From Ammoniphilus sp. CFH 90114 (GTDB lineage: Bacteria; Bacillota; Bacilli; Aneurinibacillales; RAOX-1), in assembly GCF_004123195.1 (NCBI RefSeq), contig NZ_SDLI01000001.1, positions 298,133 to 362,132 on the forward strand: 64,000 nucleotides of DNA, in the 5' to 3' direction. Positions within the stretch are counted from its first letter, which is position 1, and the number at the start of each line of letters is the position of its first letter. The translations under genes and the position numbers were made by a program. Positions 42,082 to 50,476 of the stretch are shown here, piece after piece. The notes under the pieces were generated by a model. That model was not told the origin of the DNA. It searched no databases and saw nothing but the letters and a program-made list of their open reading frames with translations.

Positions 42082-42579
42082 TTGAACGTTTTGAGCGAGA
42101 CAGAACTCATGGCGCTGATGATTGGTTTTGGGTTACTCAGTATTGTGGTCATACTTCTTTTTATTTGGATCATCTTTATTTGGCTGCGACTTCGGAAAAT
42201 GAAGAAGCAATTCAATCAATTACTTAGGGGTTCCGATAACGATAATTTAGATGAGGTATTGGTGAAACTGTTCAACCGAATGGAAGACCTAGAGCAGAGT
42301 AACCAGAGTCAGCGTGAAGCGTTGGGACTAATGAAACAAGCCATAGATAGAAAGAAAGGGAATGTAGGGGTGGTAAGATTCAATGCTTTTGTAAACGAGG
42401 GCAGTGATCTCAGCTTTTCTATAGCTGTGGTAGATGAGGGAGAAGATGGGTTTGTCCTCACAAGTATTTATGGCAGGCAAGAGTCTAGAATATATGCGAA
42501 GCCCCTCGCGAATGGAAAATCTGTTTACCACCTTACAGATGAAGAACTAGAAGCAATTGAAAAAGCTAAAATGACATAG
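42082..42579 (+). CDS. DUF4446 membrane-anchored protein
   Basis: A 165-residue protein: one N-terminal membrane helix (about residues 10-33), a short coiled coil (45-85), and a conserved C-terminal domain (VGVVRFNAFVNEGSDLSFSIAVVDE...GFVLTSIYGR) characteristic of DUF4446. It starts with TTG at 42082 after GGGGGGAAGG. In many Bacillales this family lies near the spo0J/parB region, which is not seen here. Function unknown. Confidence 0.8.
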   Translation: MNVLSETELMALMIGFGLLSIVVILLFIWIIFIWLRLRKMKKQFNQLLRGSDNDNLDEVLVKLFNRMEDLEQSNQSQREALGLMKQAIDRKKGNVGVVRFNAFVNEGSDLSFSIAVVDEGEDGFVLTSIYGRQESRIYAKPLANGKSVYHLTDEELEAIEKAKMT

Positions 42580-42604
42580 TCCTTAATTTAAGGACTTTTT
42601 TCTT
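42577..42604 (+). terminator. Intrinsic terminator
   Basis: AGTCCTTA and TAAGGACT, then six T, overlapping the stop codon. Confidence 0.8.
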
Positions 42605-42671
42605 TTTGAACTGAATAACATGCTTAAAAAGATACTACACAAAAATAGGCTTGCCCAAAGTATAATTACCA

Positions 42672-42700
42672 TTGAAATAATATTCTGAATATGTTAATCT
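42672..42700 (+). promoter_or_regulatory. Probable promoter of the HAD phosphatase gene
   Basis: TTGAAA, 17-base spacer, TAATCT, 26 bases before the start codon. Confidence 0.5.
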
Positions 42701-42725
42701 AAAAAACAAAGTGAGTTGAATCGGT

Positions 42726-43499
42726 ATGTTTATATTTGACATCGATGGCACATTGTTGAATAGTAGGGAAGAAGTGTTGCCTAATACTGCTCTTTCCCTG
42801 CGTAAGCTGCGAGCCGAGGGACATCCGATTGCACTCTGTACGGGAAGAACCTGGGCTTGCACGAAACCCGTCATGAAGAAGGTAGCACCTTGGGTTGATT
42901 ATGTGATTTGTGGGAATGGCTCACATATCCGGACTAAGCAAGGCGACGTTCTTTATGATAATAATTTACCCCCTTATTTTATCCGACGATTTATCGAACT
43001 GGTTTCCGGTCTTGCAGATTTCCTGATTGCAACGAACCATATGGTGATCAGCACCTCCTACAATACTCCTTATAATGATGTAGAGCACTGTATGCACTTA
43101 TTTGACCACAGACAGTTCCATGAGAGGATTCATGCTAAGAATCTACTTGCTTTTAACCTAGACCACTTATGCAGTCGAAGAAGAGATACTATTAGGAGAG
43201 AATTAGACAGTATTGATCCCCTTATCAAGCTAAGTCCTCATCCTGATATGTGGGAAGTGCTTTCTGGGTTAGATAACAAGGCAACAGCACTCTGCCGGCT
43301 TAGTCAAACTACAGGAATACCTCTATCTGAATTCACTGCTTTCGGAGATAATTATAATGATGTGGATATGTTTCAGGTTGTTGGCAAGGCAGTAGCGATG
43401 GGGAATTCGCCAGACGAAGTGAAAGCTCATGCGCATTATATTACGAGGTCAAATAATGAAGATGGCATTTACCATTATCTTAAGGATTATTTGCGGTAA
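42726..43499 (+). CDS. Cof-type HAD-IIB phosphatase
   Basis: A 257-residue HAD hydrolase. Motif I is FDIDGTL (residues 4-10, nucleophile Asp5 and Asp7), motif II the Thr of CTGRT, motif III a Lys at NKATAL, motif IV FGDNYNDVDMF. The C2B cap between motifs II and III marks the Cof/YwpJ group, which dephosphorylates sugar phosphates or PLP. The ribosome site is weak. Single-gene unit with its own promoter. Confidence 0.88.
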   Translation: MFIFDIDGTLLNSREEVLPNTALSLRKLRAEGHPIALCTGRTWACTKPVMKKVAPWVDYVICGNGSHIRTKQGDVLYDNNLPPYFIRRFIELVSGLADFLIATNHMVISTSYNTPYNDVEHCMHLFDHRQFHERIHAKNLLAFNLDHLCSRRRDTIRRELDSIDPLIKLSPHPDMWEVLSGLDNKATALCRLSQTTGIPLSEFTAFGDNYNDVDMFQVVGKAVAMGNSPDEVKAHAHYITRSNNEDGIYHYLKDYLR

Positions 43500-43618
43500 G
43501 AGGAAATGGATAAATATACAATCATACTTTCAGGGCTATATGTGATAGAATACAACTAGGCTTAAGTATTTCGATCACAAACCCTCTGGAACATGTTGCG
43601 TGTTTCAGGTATATTCTG

Positions 43619-43648
43619 ACTAGCTCTCAAGGCGGAGCTAGTTTTTTT
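43619..43648 (+). terminator. Intrinsic terminator in a 235-base gap
   Basis: ACTAGCTC, 8-base loop, GAGCTAGT, then T-run. It is 120 bases after the HAD gene stop; the sequence before it (43545-43618) has no reading frame of note and may be a long 3' end or a small RNA. Confidence 0.75.
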
Positions 43649-43734
43649 AATGGAGTCGCACTCAAACTTCTATTCAAAGAGCTTGTCCTCGGGCCCGAGA
43701 AAGGTTAAAGTAGTATCTAGTGAGGTGAAACGAA

Positions 43735-44007
43735 TTGGAATGGATTAGAACCATGATGGATACATATCCCTATTACATCATCCTTATACTTGCAGCCTTC
43801 GTGTATGAACTCGGTTTTGCACGGAAGCTTCCCTTACTTAAGAAGATTTTTATTTACATCTTATTGGCTATCGGGTGTGTGCCACTTACGATTCTTAAAG
43901 CTCTTGGGCTGCCCATGATTGAGGCTATGCTTGTAGCTGCCGGCCTGTTGATTTTCGTCCGATTTAGGAGACCTACGGATTCAAGAGAAAATGAAGGGAT
44001 GAGGTGA
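43735..44007 (+). CDS. ylaH: YlaH-like membrane protein
   Basis: A 90-residue protein with two or three hydrophobic segments (about 12-28, 37-55, 58-75) and the family pattern YELGFARKLPLLKK. It starts with TTG at 43735 behind GAGGTG. Being followed at a short distance by ylaJ- and ylaK-like genes supports the YlaH call, since ylaH-ylaI-ylaJ-ylaK are adjacent in B. subtilis. Function unknown. Confidence 0.75.
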   Translation: MEWIRTMMDTYPYYIILILAAFVYELGFARKLPLLKKIFIYILLAIGCVPLTILKALGLPMIEAMLVAAGLLIFVRFRRPTDSRENEGMR

Positions 44008-44011
44008 AAAT

Positions 44012-44290
44012 TTGACTCTTTATGACTCGATGATGAATTGGCTCCAGTTATGGTTGGTTGTAGAACAACGACCTCAGGATGAAGCAGCTAGAGTATCAAT
44101 GGAACATGTAGCTGAGGTGCTAAATCAAAATTTTCAAGTGTCCATAGTGGAAGTAGCAAAGGAAGCTAATCATTACGCAATTAAGTATACGAAGGACGGG
44201 TCAGACCATACAGAGCGGTATAATCAGCAATCGGCTGAGGCCCTTTTATCTTTTATTAATGAAAATCCTGAACGTTACGATTTTAAATAA
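44012..44290 (+). CDS. Hypothetical protein, 92 residues
   Basis: A small acidic soluble protein with a helix-strand-strand-helix plan (VEEQRPQDEAAR region, then VSIVEVAKE and YAIKYTKDG). TTG start at 44012; its GAGGTGA ribosome site overlaps the stop of the ylaH-like gene, so both are co-translated. Not YlaI, which is a zinc-binding protein with cysteines. No family recognised. Confidence 0.65.
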   Translation: MTLYDSMMNWLQLWLVVEQRPQDEAARVSMEHVAEVLNQNFQVSIVEVAKEANHYAIKYTKDGSDHTERYNQQSAEALLSFINENPERYDFK

Positions 44291-44298
44291 GAATTCTA

Positions 44299-44328
44299 TT
44301 CGCATTTCTTGGGAAAAGATATTATAAT
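44299..44328 (+). promoter_or_regulatory. Probable promoter of the cytochrome c gene
   Basis: TTCGCA, 18-base spacer, TATAAT, about 68 bases before the start codon. Confidence 0.5.
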
Positions 44329-44395
44329 GGAAACATTGATCGAATCAAAGACCCAAAATAGAGACGTAAGAGTTGGTAAAAAGGAGTGAAGGGTA

Positions 44396-44740
44396 ATGGG
44401 TAAAACATCTAGAGCGTTGGTTGGCTTGCTAGCGGGCGGACTTGTTCTTAGCTTAGGGTTGGCCTTCTCTGGCCTTGGTGTTCAAAAGGAAGGCGAACAA
44501 ACCGAGCAGGCGGCAGCCCCTACAGCAGAAGAGATTAAGGCGACGGTTGAAGCTGGCTGTACTTCTTGTCACGGTGCTGACCTGAAAGGTTCCGCAGGTC
44601 CTAGCTTATATAATTTAGATCAAAAATATGATCTAGATGAGATTGCTACTATTCTCCGTAGTGGTAAAGGTGGAATGCCAGGTGGATTGGTTCCTGGGAT
44701 TGAAGATTCAGTTGCTGAGTATCTTTTAACACTTAAATAA
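44396..44740 (+). CDS. Small membrane-anchored cytochrome c (c-550/c-551 type)
   Basis: A 114-residue mono-heme cytochrome c. An N-terminal hydrophobic segment (about residues 8-27) anchors or exports it; then an Ala/Glu linker, the heme site CTSCH at about 55-59 and the axial Met in GGMPGG near 97. This is the size of CccA/CccB, which carry electrons to cytochrome c oxidase. The lack of a Cys at the end of the signal makes a CccB-like lipoprotein unlikely. AAGGAG precedes the ATG. Confidence 0.88.
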   Translation: MGKTSRALVGLLAGGLVLSLGLAFSGLGVQKEGEQTEQAAAPTAEEIKATVEAGCTSCHGADLKGSAGPSLYNLDQKYDLDEIATILRSGKGGMPGGLVPGIEDSVAEYLLTLK

Positions 44741-44748
44741 CATCACTT

Positions 44749-44782
44749 AAGGCTGTCCTCTTTAATTGGACAGCCTTTTTAC
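44749..44782 (+). terminator. Intrinsic terminator
   Basis: AAGGCTGTCC, 9-base loop, GGACAGCCTT, then T-run; between convergent genes. Confidence 0.88.
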
Positions 44783-44803
44783 TTATCACTCGTTTTTGAG
44801 AAG

Positions 44804-45037
44804 TTATCCCAGCTTCTTGACTTCATTCATGATTTCTTCAGGACTAAAGCCTTGAATTGCCTTGCCGTTAATTACCGTTACAGGAACACCGAGAAATCCG
44901 TATCCTTTTACGTCTTCCCAATAAGAAGGATGAGTCGAGCAGTTGCGGACTTCAAAGTCTACTTGGTAATCACGCAGAAACATCTTTAATACATGGCATT
45001 CGGGACAATGGCTTGTAGCGTATACGATCGCTTTCAT
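44804..45037 (-). CDS. Glutaredoxin-family protein
   Basis: A 77-residue thioredoxin-fold protein with active site CPEC at residues 11-14, cis-Pro motif GVPVTV at about 50-55 and GFSPEEI after it: the NrdH/YruB-like glutaredoxin pattern. In a bacillithiol-using organism it could act as a bacilliredoxin-like or NrdH-like reductant, which is inference. AAGGAG is eight bases before the ATG. Confidence 0.85.
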   Translation of the reverse strand: MKAIVYATSHCPECHVLKMFLRDYQVDFEVRNCSTHPSYWEDVKGYGFLGVPVTVINGKAIQGFSPEEIMNEVKKLG

Positions 45038-45207
45038 CTAGGTCTCCTTATCTAGCTTTATTATATATATGCTAGTATACCAAGATAAATCCAAAATGAG
45101 AAATAAACAAATTTCATTACCTAGCCTTTATTGCAATTGATGATTGGAAGGGTTTGGGTATAGAATAATAAAGAAGGTTGAAATATGACGAACAGGAGGT
45201 TATCCTA

Positions 45208-45663
45208 TTGGCGGAAACCGTTGCTCGCTCCCTCAATGAACAATTATGGCCATTGCTTAAAAAGGAAAGATTCGTTCTGCTCAACACTGTTGATAAGGAT
45301 ATCGGTTCCCCTAATGCTAGTGCGATCTCTTGGGTTTATGCGCCTAATCCGTCGACCATTTTGTTGGCTGTTGATAATCGTTCACGCATCATCGAAAACA
45401 TCAATAGTAATCAAAATGTTACCCTTACCGTTATTGGAGCAGGGTCTGTATATTCCATAATTGGAACAGCTTCTATTCTTCAGGAGAAGATGGAAGGCGT
45501 ACCCCTTAAGTTAGCAAGTATTGAAGTTCAAATTAAGGAGGTACGGGATGTCATGTTTTATGGATCACGTATTTCTGTGGAACCTCAGTATGAGAAAACT
45601 TATGATAAACAAGCTGCGGAAAAGCTTGATAATCAAGTCATGAAGGCCTTGAAGGGCACATAA
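45208..45663 (+). CDS. Pyridoxamine 5'-phosphate oxidase-family protein
   Basis: About 151 residues with the split-barrel FMN-binding fold: FVLLNTVDKD...NASAISWVYAP, ILLAVDNRSRIIENINSN and VTLTVIG are typical of the family. CAGGAGG eight bases before a TTG at 45208 marks the start; a TTG at 45178 would add ten residues but has a poor site. The flavin cofactor and general stress-type role are family inferences; substrate unknown. Confidence 0.78.
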   Translation: MAETVARSLNEQLWPLLKKERFVLLNTVDKDIGSPNASAISWVYAPNPSTILLAVDNRSRIIENINSNQNVTLTVIGAGSVYSIIGTASILQEKMEGVPLKLASIEVQIKEVRDVMFYGSRISVEPQYEKTYDKQAAEKLDNQVMKALKGT

Positions 45664-45668
45664 GCGTA

Positions 45669-45720
45669 CCAAACAGAAACAGAAAAAAAGACCCATGATT
45701 CGGGTCTTTTTTCTGTTTGG
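45669..45720. terminator. Bidirectional terminator
   Basis: CCAAACAGAAA and AAAAAAGACCC arms pair with GGGTCTTTTTT and CTGTTTGG; between convergent genes. Confidence 0.9.
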
Positions 45721-45736
45721 TTGTTAAATGTAACAT

Positions 45737-46291
45737 TTACCTCTGGTTACCAGTTCTATTCGTATCTTGGTTTTGTCTAGTTTCGACTGTATCCCTTGGT
45801 AGTTGAGGCATAAACCTGCCTACAATGTCCGCTAGTTCCTCAGCGAATCCTGCAATCGGCCGACCTCTTTGAATATCTTGATTCATCTCTCTAATCCTTT
45901 GAACGATGTCTGGATCTGCTACCACAATAGCAGCAGCTCCTTCTGGATCTTTTCTCAGGGCTTCTGCTACCGTATATTTAATTGTCCCTACACGTGGCCT
46001 GTCCAACTTTGCTCTTACGTCAATCCCTACAATAGCTGTATTTCCAAAAACGATTACGGTTGCATCGTTTACATTGGGAACGCCTGTTGCAAGCTTGGCT
46101 AGTCGTTCAGCTGTAGCTCTAGGATCTTTATTTGTTTCTCGTTGCTCTGCCGTTTGAGGAACACGTTCGGTTTGTTGAATCCGGGCATCGCCTTGACGAG
46201 TAGGTTCTCCCTGGCTCTGGCCCATATTCCCCAGCTGGCATCCGGATAATACCAAGGTAAACACTGTTAAGGTGATTAACCTTCTTTTCAT
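45737..46291 (-). CDS. ylaJ: YhcN/YlaJ-family sporulation lipoprotein
   Basis: A 184-residue lipoprotein: lipobox L-S-G-C at about residue 18, a Gln/Arg/Thr-rich linker, and the YhcN/YlaJ domain (about 60-150) with LAKLATGVPNVNDATVIVFGNTA, split here, and a Lys/Arg-Asp-rich helix. Members are forespore or inner spore membrane lipoproteins affecting germination. GAGAGGAT lies about 12 bases before the ATG. It is divergent from the ylaK-like gene, as a variation on the Bacillus gene order. Confidence 0.85.
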   Translation of the reverse strand: MKRRLITLTVFTLVLSGCQLGNMGQSQGEPTRQGDARIQQTERVPQTAEQRETNKDPRATAERLAKLATGVPNVNDATVIVFGNTAIVGIDVRAKLDRPRVGTIKYTVAEALRKDPEGAAAIVVADPDIVQRIREMNQDIQRGRPIAGFAEELADIVGRFMPQLPRDTVETRQNQDTNRTGNQR

Positions 46292-46517
46292 GCAGGATTC
46301 ATCCTCTCTATCTAGATTTAATGTATAGTCTCTCGCTTATCGCGTTGAATCATGCATCAAATGCCATCTTTTCTAGAAAATAACTCGTCTATATTTTTTT
46401 TTGTATCATAAACTAAAACAAACTCCTAATTTCAGACCATTATTTCCCTAACTTGCATAAAATAGCATTAAACACAAATCGCTGTGTTCAGTGAGAAGAA
46501 TTATAGGAGGCGAGATA

Positions 46518-47852
46518 TTGAGCAAAATCTACGTCTTGGATACGAATGTATTACTTCAAGACCCAAATGCGATCTATTCTTTTGAAGATAATGAAATCGT
46601 AATTCCAGCAGTAGTTTTAGAAGAGATTGATTCAAAAAAAAGATATATGGATGAAATAGGAAGGAATGCAAGATTCTTCTCAAGATTAATGGATAGCTGT
46701 CGAACCAAAGGAAAACTTCACCTGGGTGTTCCACTTGAAACAGGAGGAACGCTTCGAATTGAATTAAATCATAAATCATTTGCTCGTATGCAGGAGCATT
46801 TTGGTGAGGTAACGAACGATAATCGCATTCTAGCGGTTGCATTAAATATTCAGGCTGAGCAGCAGGCAATGGGGAATGGTCGTCCAGTTATTATTGTAAG
46901 TAAAGACGCATTAGTTCGAGTTAAAGCGGATGCACTAGGCATCGTTGCAGAAGATTTTTTATCAGATCGTGTAGTTCATGAGTATACCAATCTTTACACC
47001 GGTCACCTTAAAATGGAAGTATCAAGTGAGTACATTCAAGAATTTTATTCGAATGGCAAAATAGAGTCAGCGAAGCTGACAACTCGATACTCTTTTTGCC
47101 CTCATCAGTTTGTGATCATGCGTGATGAGCTTGGTGGATCACAATCTGCTATTGGAAAGATCAGCCCGGATACAAAGTGGCTGGAGATCTTACGAAGAGA
47201 TGAAGATCAGGTATGGGGAATCAAGGCGCGTAATGCTCAACAGCGGATGGCCATGGAGCTGTTAATGAATAATAATATCCCTCTTGTTACCTTAACCGGA
47301 AAAGCGGGTACAGGTAAAACGTTGATATCTCTTGCCGCTGGTCTTCATTTAATTGAAGATGAACGGATCTACAAAAAGTTATTAGTTGCAAGACCTATCG
47401 TTCCGTTAGGAAAGGATATTGGTTTTCTGCCAGGGGAGAAGGAGGAGAAGCTTCGACCCTGGATGCAACCTATATTTGACAACTTAGAATATCTGTTCAA
47501 TACGAAAAAATCAGGTGACCTGGATAAGATCTTAGCAGGTATGGGTAGCATTCAGGTCGAAGCCTTAACTTATATAAGAGGAAGAAGTATTCCGGAACAA
47601 TTTATTATCATTGATGAAGCACAAAATTTAACCAAGCATGAAGTCAAGACGATTCTTACTCGGGTAGGAGAAGGTAGTAAGATCGTTCTCATGGGCGACC
47701 CAGAACAAATAGACCATCCATATTTAGATGAGTCTAATAATGGATTAACTTATGTAGTTGAAAGTTTTAAGGATCAGAAAATGGCTGGCCATGTAAGGCT
47801 AGAGAAAGGTGAGCGATCCTCCTTAGCTCAGCTTGCAGCAGATATTTTATAA
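46518..47852 (+). CDS. ylaK: PhoH-family ATPase with N-terminal PIN domain (YlaK)
   Basis: A 444-residue PhoH2-type protein. The PIN nuclease domain covers residues 1-140 (YVLDTNVLLQD with Asp8, and EEIDSKK), and the PhoH ATPase follows with Walker A LTGKAGTGKT (about 258-267) and Walker B IIDEAQN. PhoH2 proteins couple helicase-like and RNase activities. It starts with TTG at 46518, AGGAGG seven bases upstream; the GTG at 46491 has none. Orientation relative to ylaJ differs from B. subtilis. Confidence 0.92.
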   Translation: MSKIYVLDTNVLLQDPNAIYSFEDNEIVIPAVVLEEIDSKKRYMDEIGRNARFFSRLMDSCRTKGKLHLGVPLETGGTLRIELNHKSFARMQEHFGEVTNDNRILAVALNIQAEQQAMGNGRPVIIVSKDALVRVKADALGIVAEDFLSDRVVHEYTNLYTGHLKMEVSSEYIQEFYSNGKIESAKLTTRYSFCPHQFVIMRDELGGSQSAIGKISPDTKWLEILRRDEDQVWGIKARNAQQRMAMELLMNNNIPLVTLTGKAGTGKTLISLAAGLHLIEDERIYKKLLVARPIVPLGKDIGFLPGEKEEKLRPWMQPIFDNLEYLFNTKKSGDLDKILAGMGSIQVEALTYIRGRSIPEQFIIIDEAQNLTKHEVKTILTRVGEGSKIVLMGDPEQIDHPYLDESNNGLTYVVESFKDQKMAGHVRLEKGERSSLAQLAADIL

Positions 47853-47862
47853 GTATGTTGCG

Positions 47863-47891
47863 AAAACCCGTAATGATACGGGTTTTTTTTT
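47863..47891 (+). terminator. Intrinsic terminator
   Basis: AAAACCCGTA, 4-base loop, TACGGGTTTT, then T-run. Confidence 0.9.
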
Positions 47892-47956
47892 CTCAAAAAG
47901 ACCTAATTAGTGTAGAATAAGGAAGATGTGAATACTGACTCAAGGAGGAAGTCCGA

Positions 47957-48592
47957 ATGCAGATCAATATGTATCCATTAGGACCGCTGCAGACCAATTC
48001 TTATGCCATCTGTAATGTTGAAACGAATGAAGCAATCGTGATCGATGCGGGAGCAGATCCTAATCCTATATTAGAAAAAGTTTCAAATTATAAAGTTAAA
48101 GCCATACTCTTAACTCACGCTCACTTTGATCACATTGCCGGCTTAAATTCCATAAGAGAAGCAACAGATGCACCCGTGTATATCCATCAATCGGAGCAGT
48201 CGTGGTTGCAGGATCCCGATTTGAATGGATCTTCACGTTGGCCAACAGTTACGGATAAGACGATATGTGAGAAAGCAGAGTTTGAATTAGAGGATGGACA
48301 AGTATTGAATCTCGCCGGATTTGAGATTAGGGTGCTGTACACACCTGGGCATTCTCCTGGGGGAATATCCTTTCTAATAGACAAGCACTTGTTTTGTGGG
48401 GATGCTCTGTTTGCCCAGTCGATTGGCCGTACAGATCTTCCAGGGGGTAATTACGAACAGCTAATGCAGAGCATACAAGACAAGCTGATGGTGCTTCCTG
48501 ATGATATCGTCTGTTACCCAGGACATGGTCCGAAGACAACAATTGAAGCGGAGAAGCAATATAACCCATTTATTACAGGTCGGGTTAGATAG
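47957..48592 (+). CDS. yqgX: Glyoxalase II-like metallo-beta-lactamase hydrolase (YqgX)
   Basis: A 211-residue MBL-fold hydrolase. Metal site THAHFDHIAG (about residues 53-62), later His in GHSPGG, the bridging Asp in FCGDALF and a last His in PGHGP are complete. It matches the 211-residue YqgX of B. subtilis, a hydroxyacyl-thiol hydrolase-like enzyme perhaps acting on bacillithiol thioesters. CAAGGAGG precedes the ATG. The yqgY and mgsR homologues a little further on support the call. Confidence 0.88.
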   Translation: MQINMYPLGPLQTNSYAICNVETNEAIVIDAGADPNPILEKVSNYKVKAILLTHAHFDHIAGLNSIREATDAPVYIHQSEQSWLQDPDLNGSSRWPTVTDKTICEKAEFELEDGQVLNLAGFEIRVLYTPGHSPGGISFLIDKHLFCGDALFAQSIGRTDLPGGNYEQLMQSIQDKLMVLPDDIVCYPGHGPKTTIEAEKQYNPFITGRVR

Positions 48593-48608
48593 CTGAACTT
48601 AGGAGTCA

Positions 48609-48640
48609 AGCACATCGGCGCGGTGTGCTCTTTCCTTTTT
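48609..48640 (+). terminator. Terminator of yqgX
   Basis: AGCACA, 9-base loop, TGTGCT, then a T-rich stretch. Confidence 0.65.
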
Positions 48641-48652
48641 AAGTGCAAAAAT

Positions 48653-48686
48653 AAAACACAACCTTCGGGGTAGAAGGTTGTGTTTT
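48653..48686. repeat. Perfect 14-base-pair hairpin in a structured gap
   Basis: AAAACACAACCTTC and GAAGGTTGTGTTTT around GGGGTA. On the plus strand it is followed by GGGGG, on the minus strand by TTTTATTTTT. More small hairpins follow at 48722-48735 and 48744-48759. See findings. Confidence 0.6.
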
Positions 48687-48852
48687 GGGGGAGGTTTAAA
48701 ATTCCGAAATATAAATAGGGTGGGGGAGAATCCCCAAAGGTTCCATCACATTTGTGATGTGGGATGGTTCATATATATAATATAAAAATATTAATAACAT
48801 GTCAATAGTGTTAATTGAAGAATTAGCTCTATTCACCTTGGAGGTTGGTATC

Positions 48853-50001
48853 TTGAGTTTGATTAATCTGATAAAGAAAAAGATGGATCAGAGCCCTAGA
48901 AGATCTATTTCTTATTATGAATATATGGAGATGGCCCTTTATTCACCCTCCTTGGGCTATTACGCCAAGGAAAAAATTAAAGTAGGAAAAGAAGGAGACT
49001 TTTATACGAACTCTTCGGTTGGTGATGTATATGGTCAGACCCTCGCTCATATCATTGCAGATATGCTTTCTCGTCTCCCAGAAAGTGAGCCCAAATATCT
49101 AGTAGAGTTTGGAGGGGGAGATGGACGTTTAATGGCTCAGATCTTAAGTGAATGGTTAGAGACGATGCCAACGTTCATGAGAGAAGTTCAGCCCATCATG
49201 ATTGAGAAAAGTGAGTTTCATCGGGGGCTTCAAGAAAAACAACTACGTGACTTTCCGGTACTCTGGGTAAAAGGATGGGACGAACTTATTATTCAGAAAG
49301 GGTCAATCAATGGGGTAATATTTAGTAACGAGTTGTTAGATGCTTTTCCTATTTACATTGCAGAGTGGAGCCGAGGAAAATGGCATGAAGTAAGGGTGGG
49401 GTGGAACGAACAACGCGGAGAACTCGAAGAACAAATAGATGAAATAACGGATCAAGCTTTCCTTGATTATTGTCATCAGGAAGAAGTACATATTCCGAAA
49501 AGGGACGGATATCGTCTAGAGATGAATCGGGATGCAGGTCGCTGGCTAAAAGAGATTGCAGAGGGGCTGAAGACTGGTTATCTGATCACAGTCGATTATG
49601 GTTTTTTGCGCCCAGAACTTTATATACCGCAACGGAATAAAGGGACTGTGATGTGCTACCATCAGCATACCGCAACAGAAGATGTATTAAGTCTTCCAGG
49701 GGAAAAGGATATTACGACACATGTCAATTTTTCTTATCTTATGGAAGAGGGAGAGAAAAACGGATTGAAGAATTTAGGTTTCTTTACACAAAGCCAATTC
49801 TTGATTAATGGTGGAATATTGTCTCGACTACAGTCACATCAGGAGAGTGACCCGTTCCATGGAGCAGTCAGTAAACGCAATCGAGCGATTAAGCAACTGA
49901 TTATGCCGGGGGGAATGGGTGATACGTTTAAAGTGCTTGTACAATCAAAAGGTAAGGTGGAGCGAGAGGTACTTGGTGTTGTGCAAAAGGGATGGGTGTA
50001 G
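48853..50001 (+). CDS. MidA/NDUFAF7-family SAM-dependent methyltransferase
   Basis: A 382-residue protein of COG1565. The SAM-binding loop VEFGGGDGRLMAQIL is at about residues 85-99, and N-terminal ISYYEYMEMALYSPSLGYY and FSNELLDAFP are characteristic. The mitochondrial relative dimethylates an Arg of complex I; bacterial substrates are unknown. It begins with TTG at 48853 behind GGAGGTT; ATG 48883 has no site and would cut a conserved helix. Long structured leader upstream. Confidence 0.85.
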   Translation: MSLINLIKKKMDQSPRRSISYYEYMEMALYSPSLGYYAKEKIKVGKEGDFYTNSSVGDVYGQTLAHIIADMLSRLPESEPKYLVEFGGGDGRLMAQILSEWLETMPTFMREVQPIMIEKSEFHRGLQEKQLRDFPVLWVKGWDELIIQKGSINGVIFSNELLDAFPIYIAEWSRGKWHEVRVGWNEQRGELEEQIDEITDQAFLDYCHQEEVHIPKRDGYRLEMNRDAGRWLKEIAEGLKTGYLITVDYGFLRPELYIPQRNKGTVMCYHQHTATEDVLSLPGEKDITTHVNFSYLMEEGEKNGLKNLGFFTQSQFLINGGILSRLQSHQESDPFHGAVSKRNRAIKQLIMPGGMGDTFKVLVQSKGKVEREVLGVVQKGWV

Positions 50002-50021
50002 CTAAAACATCTCTAAGAGAA

Positions 50022-50056
50022 AAAAGGAAGCTTGTCAATAGGACAAGCTTCCTTTT
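50022..50056. terminator. Bidirectional terminator
   Basis: AAAGGAAGCTTGTC, 5-base loop, GACAAGCTTCCTTT; between convergent genes. Confidence 0.9.
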
Positions 50057-50088
50057 ATGTAGTGCTGCATCAGTGAGTGGTGCGTAAC

Positions 50089-50355
50089 CTACACGAAAAG
50101 CGCAGCCATAGCATGATGTTCTCCGCCAAGCGGCATCATAAAGAAGGCATAATAAAAGAATCCGATAAAAGAAAAAACCATATAAGCTGCAAATAGCAGC
50201 ATGTACGATCTTTCGGAAAGGTTAAGATAGCTTAGGGCCACGAACATGGCAGTCTGCGCAAAGAAAATCAGTGCCATGGTTGTTAGTCCAGCCCACATCG
50301 CCATGAGCGCAAACATTAGGGTCCAAAAACCTAAAACGCGGTACATGCGGTCCAT
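50089..50355 (-). CDS. yqgY: DUF2626 membrane protein YqgY
   Basis: An 88-residue protein with three hydrophobic helices. MDRMYRVLGFWT at the start, FFAQTAMFVALSYL and ERSYMLLFAAYM follow the DUF2626/YqgY pattern. GAAGGAGGG precedes the ATG. In B. subtilis yqgX-yqgY-yqgZ(mgsR) are neighbours, and the same genes lie around it here. Function unknown. Confidence 0.85.
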   Translation of the reverse strand: MDRMYRVLGFWTLMFALMAMWAGLTTMALIFFAQTAMFVALSYLNLSERSYMLLFAAYMVFSFIGFFYYAFFMMPLGGEHHAMAALFV

Positions 50356-50476
50356 TTGATTTCCCTCCTTCTTTTGTATGAATCCAAGATAATACCAGTA
50401 CCATTATAATGGAGAAAACAAGGGATGTAAATGTAAAAGGTTTTGTCTGAATTATGAACAATCCCTTGTTTTTTCC

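Noticed and set aside
48653-48686. Insertion-sequence terminal repeat
   Set aside because: The inverted repeat closes a 6-base loop and there is no transposase or direct target duplication; it is a hairpin.
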